43,910 bases of DNA from CAYFJV01 sp964460605 (GTDB lineage Archaea; Nanobdellota; Nanobdellia; Woesearchaeales; GW2011-AR9): assembly GCA_964460605.1 (NCBI GenBank), contig CAYWPT010000004.1, positions 1 to 43,910 of the forward strand, written 5' to 3'. Below are positions 40,106-43,910 of this stretch, piece by piece. Numbering within the stretch: position 1 is the first letter of the stretch; each line of letters starts with the position of its first letter. The notes beneath the pieces are model-generated. The model made no database searches. It was not told where the DNA came from and was given only the letters and a program-made list of their open reading frames with translations. A program made the translations under genes and the position numbers.

Positions 40106-40218
40106 TAGAGAACACCAAGGGATTTTAGTATGGCTAAAAATATCCCAGCTATACATAAAACAATTCCTATTACATTAATTACATTTAGGAATGTTTTCCA
40201 AATATCTTTTTTAGCTAT
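40105..40218 (-). CDS. Tiny membrane protein, 37 residues, apparent AUA start
   Basis: The frame is open from a stop at 40225-40227 to TAA at 40105-40107. GGTGA lies eight bases before an ATA codon at 40216-40218. Read from it: (M)AKKDIWKTFLNVINVIGIVL, then CIAGIFLAILKSLGVL. No ATG, GTG or TTG exists at that place. GGTGA is the ribosome-binding site used by another gene here (25790-27154), so initiation at AUA, or an ATG-to-ATA change, is suggested. A basic N-terminus and one membrane helix. Confidence 0.45.
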   Translation of the reverse strand: MAKKDIWKTFLNVINVIGIVLCIAGIFLAILKSLGVL

Positions 40219-40445
40219 ATTTTCACCTTATGTTTTGAATATAAAAAGTTAATAGAGATAGTATATTTGTTTATCATATAAATTATGTTTTTTCAAGGTT
40301 AAATTAAGATCCCAACACAACTAGTGAACACACCAGTGGAAAAATCAGCTTCTAATCCAAGCAAAGTTTCAAGTAAGTATAACAGAAAATAATAAAAGAT
40401 CAATTCGCTTAAAATGACCGGTAATATTCTTTCCAAGATAAAGTG
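40219..40445. other. Region between tiny membrane genes and SRP RNA
   Basis: Contains a TATA-like stretch for the tiny membrane genes (TTTTTATA on the minus strand, near 40240). One small inverted repeat (ACTAGT/ACTGGT, about 40319-40338) occurs. I saw no gene with support. Confidence 0.35.
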
Positions 40446-40725
40446 TATTGAGGGCACACCCATAAGTCGAATACACAAAACCACTTCAGTTGAATCCCAA
40501 ATACTTCTCGAACTTGCAACCCCCTGAACATGGAGATTACTCCTTAAGACTGCTTCCGTCAGGATCTGATCTGGTTCGAAGCAAATCCATCCCAGAGGAC
40601 AAGTCGTCAGCAAAGTATAAAGGACTAAAGCAATAATGCATAGCCTTCCGAAGGCTTCGGCTCCAAGTAAAGTCCATTCTTGGTAACAACGCAGGACTAG
40701 CACGCCAGCCTAGCTCTCCTCAACA
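40446..40725 (-). ncRNA. Signal recognition particle RNA (archaeal 7S type)
   Basis: RNA part of SRP, minus strand, about 280 nt. Ends pair as helix 1: UUGAGG (40718-40723) with CCUCAA (40448-40453). The Alu part has UUGUUACC, helix 4 CCAAG/CUUGG, and GAGCCGAAGCC. Helix 5 pairs GACUUG with CAAGUU, AUACUU with AAGUAU, GCUUUAGU with ACUGAAGU and UAUGCA with UGUGUA. The S domain has helix 8 AUCAGAUCC/GGAAGCAG, as in 4.5S RNA. The helix 8 loop is UGAC (40558-40561) instead of GGAA. TATA box at 40747-40754. Exact ends are estimates from base pairing. Any protein frame across it is spurious. Confidence 0.9.
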
Positions 40726-40746
40726 AATAAGAAAATAGAGAATCTG

Positions 40747-40754
40747 TTTATAAA
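40747..40754 (-). promoter_or_regulatory. TATA box of SRP RNA
   Basis: TTTATAAA centred about 27 bases before the predicted 5' end of the SRP RNA, the normal archaeal position. Confidence 0.7.
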
Positions 40755-40900
40755 GCTTTAGTTAAAAGAGATTAAATAAAATAAGAATTTATGAGTAATA
40801 ATACTCAAAAAAATAATCTCTTCATATGAAGCACTTAGATTATTAGAGCTTTCATCATTAACTTCTTCTGGTTTTTCACATGATAATCTAATCAAATGAT

Positions 40901-42451
40901 TTATTCTTCAACATCTGCCTCTTCTTCAACATCTGCCTCTTCTTCAACATCTGCCTCTTCTTCAACATCTGCCTCTTCTCCCTTATAGGACTCATCCTCA
41001 GCAATAACTTCCCCAGGGAGATTATCTTCAACTATGTCCCCCTCATCTTTATAATCTCCATTGTACTCATGTGAGTCTTCTATATCACCTGAAGTGGTAT
41101 CATAATCAACTTGATTATTTTCATAATCAACTTTCTTCAAATATGCATCACAAGCAGCGTAATCATAAATATTAGCATCTTCACATATTCCTGGAACCCC
41201 AATACTTATCCCACCATCATCTCTTAAGAAGTTATCAGGATAATCGTCACCTAAATTGTTCAAAGCACCATCATAACATGCTAATCTATCTAGAGGTTCT
41301 TCAATACCACCACAATCAAACCCATAACCAAAGTTTTTTCTATTTGAATCTTCTTCAACAACACCATAAATAAAACTTTCATCATTTAATTCATTCATGA
41401 TCTTATTACATTCATCCCAATAGAACATTGTACTTTCTAAATCAGAATCTATCACCCCATCATCTAGAGCTTCAACACATTCTTCTGGTGCTTCATTTTT
41501 AAAACGAAAATATTCACATTCTAATCTAGTCTCAATCCCAGCATCTAAACATTCCGAATCATAAATGTTTGATGAGTCTAGTTCAAAATAATCCACTTCA
41601 CTCATTTTTCCATCTTCAATTGATAAAAAAACGCCTTGTAAATAATCAGGCAGAGTACTCATTAAAGTGCCCATATCAACATTATCCATTATCGCACAAG
41701 CACTTTCATCACCTGCTTCACATTTAGCTGCATTTGGAGCAATAATGTTACATTGGTCTGCAAAACTTTTAATATTAATATCATCACATTCACAATTTTC
41801 TGGATCATCAAAACATTGAGTCATTATATTCGCGAAATCTTCAGCTTCAAGAATTTGATCTCCACTTAATTCTGAATCTAACTCTTGGAACCATTCAGGT
41901 GAACTCTCATCTGTCTTACATGTTTTTGCATATTCTACTGGGTCTAATTCAGACAGTGCTAGACAAAGTTCTTCAATTTGACTAGAAATTTTTGCAGAAG
42001 CTGCTATTTTCTCTTCTTGTTCTAATTGTACATCAATAAGGTCTTGTAATTCTTCAGCTTCAATTTCTTCAAATAAATCCTGTACTGCTTTTGCACTATT
42101 TCTTGCAGCTTCATCTAGTTCAGGAGAAACTTCTCTTTCTAAAACTAAACTAAATACTGCTGCTTTTTCTAAAGCTTCACGAGCTGCTTGAATATCACCT
42201 TGAGCAATTAAGTACTCAGCTTCTAAAATTTTCTCTTCACGTAATTTCAAAGCTTTCTTTGGATTATCAGTAGAATCAACTTCAAACAATTCATCTAGGA
42301 AATAAAAAAAACTATCTGGAGTAATTCCGGCACTTGTTGAAAATGTTCCCTCAACACCGTCATATAAATCATCAGAACCATCAGCAACTACTATCACTGA
42401 GCTTAATACAAGTATAAGCAATACACATAACATTATCAAAACTCTTTTCAT
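40901..42451 (-). CDS. Secreted DUF5667-like acidic protein with repeat tail
   Basis: 516 residues. Signal peptide RVLIMLCVLLILVLSSVIVV at 3-22. Residues about 35-115 fit the DUF5667 pattern: GITPDSFFYFLDELFE, then KALKLREEKILEAEYLIAQG and ARE...ALEKA helices. The middle (about 165-430) is acidic with many Cys (for example CFDDPENCECDD, ECDDINIKSFADQC) likely in disulfides outside the cell. The C-terminus is four copies of EEADVE. Function unknown; family members are secreted or surface proteins of DPANN and candidate-phylum microbes. A TATA-like box (about 42471-42481) supports the start. Confidence 0.8.
   Translation of the reverse strand: MKRVLIMLCVLLILVLSSVIVVADGSDDLYDGVEGTFSTSAGITPDSFFYFLDELFEVDSTDNPKKALKLREEKILEAEYLIAQGDIQAAREALEKAAVFSLVLEREVSPELDEAARNSAKAVQDLFEEIEAEELQDLIDVQLEQEEKIAASAKISSQIEELCLALSELDPVEYAKTCKTDESSPEWFQELDSELSGDQILEAEDFANIMTQCFDDPENCECDDINIKSFADQCNIIAPNAAKCEAGDESACAIMDNVDMGTLMSTLPDYLQGVFLSIEDGKMSEVDYFELDSSNIYDSECLDAGIETRLECEYFRFKNEAPEECVEALDDGVIDSDLESTMFYWDECNKIMNELNDESFIYGVVEEDSNRKNFGYGFDCGGIEEPLDRLACYDGALNNLGDDYPDNFLRDDGGISIGVPGICEDANIYDYAACDAYLKKVDYENNQVDYDTTSGDIEDSHEYNGDYKDEGDIVEDNLPGEVIAEDESYKGEEADVEEEADVEEEADVEEEADVEE
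40904..40975 (-). repeat. Four perfect 18-bp tandem repeats in a coding tail
   Basis: The unit TTCTTCAACATCTGCCTC (plus strand) occurs four times without a change at 40904, 40922, 40940 and 40958. It encodes six residues per copy in the secreted acidic protein and keeps the frame, so copy number can vary without loss of the protein. Confidence 0.95.
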
Positions 42452-42492
42452 AGTATAATCAAATAGAAAAACTATTTAATTGTTTCTAAAAT

Positions 42493-43910
42493 CTACCCAA
42501 AATAATTTACTTCTTTATTCTCAATTTCTTTAGAACGAGCTGTTGAGAAATAGTTTGACAATTTTTTATAGATCTCTTCAACTTCTTTATCTACTGATGC
42601 ATGCACTACTTCTAAAGCATAAGTGAAATCTGCCATAAAAATCTCTTTAGCATCTGCATTTTTCCGTAATGCTTCCATTGCTGCTTCACGACAAAGCCCT
42701 TCAATATCTGCACCCACATACCCCTCAGTAGAACTTGCTAAAGAAGAGATATCAACATCTCTATTAAGAGGCATATATCTTGTATGAATTGCAAACAATT
42801 CTTTTCTAGATTCAGAGTCTGGAATTTCTGTTAAAATAACATTATCAAACCTACCTGGACGTAATAAAGCTGTGTCTAAAATATCAGGCCTATTAGTTGC
42901 AGCAATAATTACCACATCATTTAAACTCTCAAGCCCATCCATCTCAATCAATAATTGGTTTACTAAAGCTTCATTACTCTCACCAAAAGCGCTTGAACCA
43001 GTTCCGCGTTTTTTAGCAAAAGAATCAATTTCATCAAAGAAGATAATACTCGGTGCAGTTTGTCTAGCACGTTTGAAAACTTTTCGTAATTGTTCAGTTT
43101 CTTTTCCAACAACACCCTCTTGTAATAATGATGCACCATTGATTGCAATAAAATTAGCTTTACTCTGTTTAGCTACAGCTCTAGCCAATAAAGTTTTTCC
43201 AGTTCCAGGAGGACCATACAATAATACTCCCCGTGGTGGTCTAATACCCATTTTGTCAAACATTCCTTTATTTTTAATTGGCCATTCAACAGCTTCCTTC
43301 AACTTTTGTTTTACATGTTTTAATCCACCAATGTCTTTCCAAGATACTTCAGGAGTCTCAACTAATACTTCACGCATAGCGCTTGGTCTTACTACTTTAA
43401 GTGATTCTAAAAAGTCACTTTGACCAATAGATAATTTATCCAAAATTTCTTCTGGAATGTTTTCATCTTCTTCAATACCTTCAACTTTTAAATCAGGTAA
43501 AATTCTACGTAAGACAACCATTGCTGCTTCTTTAGCTAATGCTTGTAAATCTGCTCCAACAAATCCATGAGTAATACCAGCTAACTCCATAAGATCAATA
43601 TCTTCAGCTAAAGGCATATTTCTTGTATGAATTTTTAAAATCTCCAAACGACCATTTTTATCAGGTACACCAATTTCAATCTCTCTATCAAATCTTCCTG
43701 GTCTTCGCAAAGCAGGATCTAAGGAATTAGGCCTATTTGTAGCTGCGATAACAATAACTTTTCCTCGAGAACTCAAACCATCTAAATTCTTTAATAGTTC
43801 TGAAACAGGAGTGTTCAAAAACTCGTTAGTTCCCCTATCTTGTCTCTTAAAAGCAATACTATCTAACTCGTCAATAAATAGGATTGTAGGAGCGTTTTCT
43901 TTAGCACCTT
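42493..43910 (-). CDS. Cdc48/VCP-type AAA+ ATPase (N-terminal part outside window)
   Basis: Double-ring unfoldase that extracts proteins from complexes for proteasomal or other disposal. The frame is open to the right edge; the first visible part is the Walker B of the first ring (PTILFIDELDSIA). It continues with AATNRPNSLDPALRRPGRFD. The second ring has Walker A LLYGPPGTGKTLLARAVA, Walker B SIIFFDEIDSFAKKRG, the sensor AATNRPDILDTALLRPGRFD and a pore-type segment. After the first Walker B the usual Arg-rich VVAQLLTLMDG helix is replaced by FLNTPVSELLKNLDG. The tail ends in NYFG, without the HbYX tail of many archaeal proteasome ATPases. Confidence 0.93.
   Translation of the reverse strand, partial: GAKENAPTILFIDELDSIAFKRQDRGTNEFLNTPVSELLKNLDGLSSRGKVIVIAATNRPNSLDPALRRPGRFDREIEIGVPDKNGRLEILKIHTRNMPLAEDIDLMELAGITHGFVGADLQALAKEAAMVVLRRILPDLKVEGIEEDENIPEEILDKLSIGQSDFLESLKVVRPSAMREVLVETPEVSWKDIGGLKHVKQKLKEAVEWPIKNKGMFDKMGIRPPRGVLLYGPPGTGKTLLARAVAKQSKANFIAINGASLLQEGVVGKETEQLRKVFKRARQTAPSIIFFDEIDSFAKKRGTGSSAFGESNEALVNQLLIEMDGLESLNDVVIIAATNRPDILDTALLRPGRFDNVILTEIPDSESRKELFAIHTRYMPLNRDVDISSLASSTEGYVGADIEGLCREAAMEALRKNADAKEIFMADFTYALEVVHASVDKEVEEIYKKLSNYFSTARSKEIENKEVNYFG

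Noticed and set aside
40299..40703. A 134-codon minus-strand frame that could be taken for a membrane protein.
   Set aside because: It lies over the SRP RNA; its bases are explained by RNA pairing and it has no promoter or ribosome-binding site of its own.
40760..40900. Open frame after the stop of the secreted acidic protein (minus strand) reading like an acidic tail (EKPEEVNDESS).
   Set aside because: It is out of frame, has no start and a stop lies at its beginning; a frameshifted old C-terminus is possible but not supported.
1..43910. CRISPR arrays, insertion sequences, tRNA and rRNA genes.
   Set aside because: I looked for spaced direct repeats, transposase motifs and tRNA arms in the intergenic parts and found none; a tool search could still find a divergent tRNA.

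Overview
The window is AT-rich DNA from an archaeon. I place it among the DPANN lineages, probably near Woesearchaeota or Pacearchaeota; this placement is inferred, not proven. The archaeal markers are NMD3, Taw1 (wyosine synthesis), diphthine synthase, prefoldin alpha, S6e, archaeal-type ProRS and IleS, an ATP-dependent DNA ligase, a Cdc48-type ATPase and an archaeal SRP RNA. Many genes are leaderless, with a TATA-like box centred about 25-28 bases before the start codon (for example ligase, topA and the protein kinase). Internal genes of operons instead carry GGAG, GAGG or GGTGA ribosome-binding sites.

Layout. Positions 1-6000 hold the end of a patatin-like lipase, a repeat protein, NMD3, Taw1, a protein kinase, and the small protein/prefoldin alpha/FtsY operon, which closes with a hairpin terminator. 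Positions 6042-9123 hold four exported or membrane proteins: a LysM-like lipoprotein, a small membrane protein, a Tat-exported serine acyl-enzyme with two SPOR-like repeats, and a small Cys-containing secreted protein. The DNA ligase follows. A compact cassette of AGA/AGG-rich genes (11345-13914) comes next: MoaA-like radical SAM, UPF0200-like kinase, CYTH phosphatase/cyclase and a frameshifted HD hydrolase. A truncated HTH regulator lies divergently at its left edge. Positions 13921-18406 hold a GreA-like factor and topA-dphB-unknown. Positions 18522-24016 hold an unknown gene, proS, another unknown, ftsZ with a long leader and a compound 3' hairpin, a nitroreductase and a CRM-domain protein.

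Positions 24040-27154 hold a three-gene operon of large membrane-anchored proteins. One of them has a glycine/alternating-hydrophobic C-terminus that looks like a beta-barrel. Positions 27258-33813 hold S6e, a U32-family/ferredoxin pair, a small membrane metallopeptidase, an unknown and ileS. Positions 33864-37730 hold two paralogous membrane-anchored winged-helix proteins and two secreted helical proteins. A double nucleotidyltransferase protein follows, then two overlapping tiny membrane proteins that no simple ORF search would report. After these come the SRP RNA on the minus strand, a secreted DUF5667-like protein with an 18-bp repeat tail, and the end of a Cdc48-type AAA ATPase.

Working together: SRP RNA and FtsY belong to the same co-translational export pathway. 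NMD3, S6e, Taw1, DphB, the U32 protein, the CRM protein and the synthetases serve translation. TopA, ligase and the GreA-like factor serve DNA and transcription. The best candidate for an undescribed system is the radical SAM/kinase/CYTH/HD cassette. Next are the Tat/SPOR/LysM export cluster and the beta-rich membrane operon.
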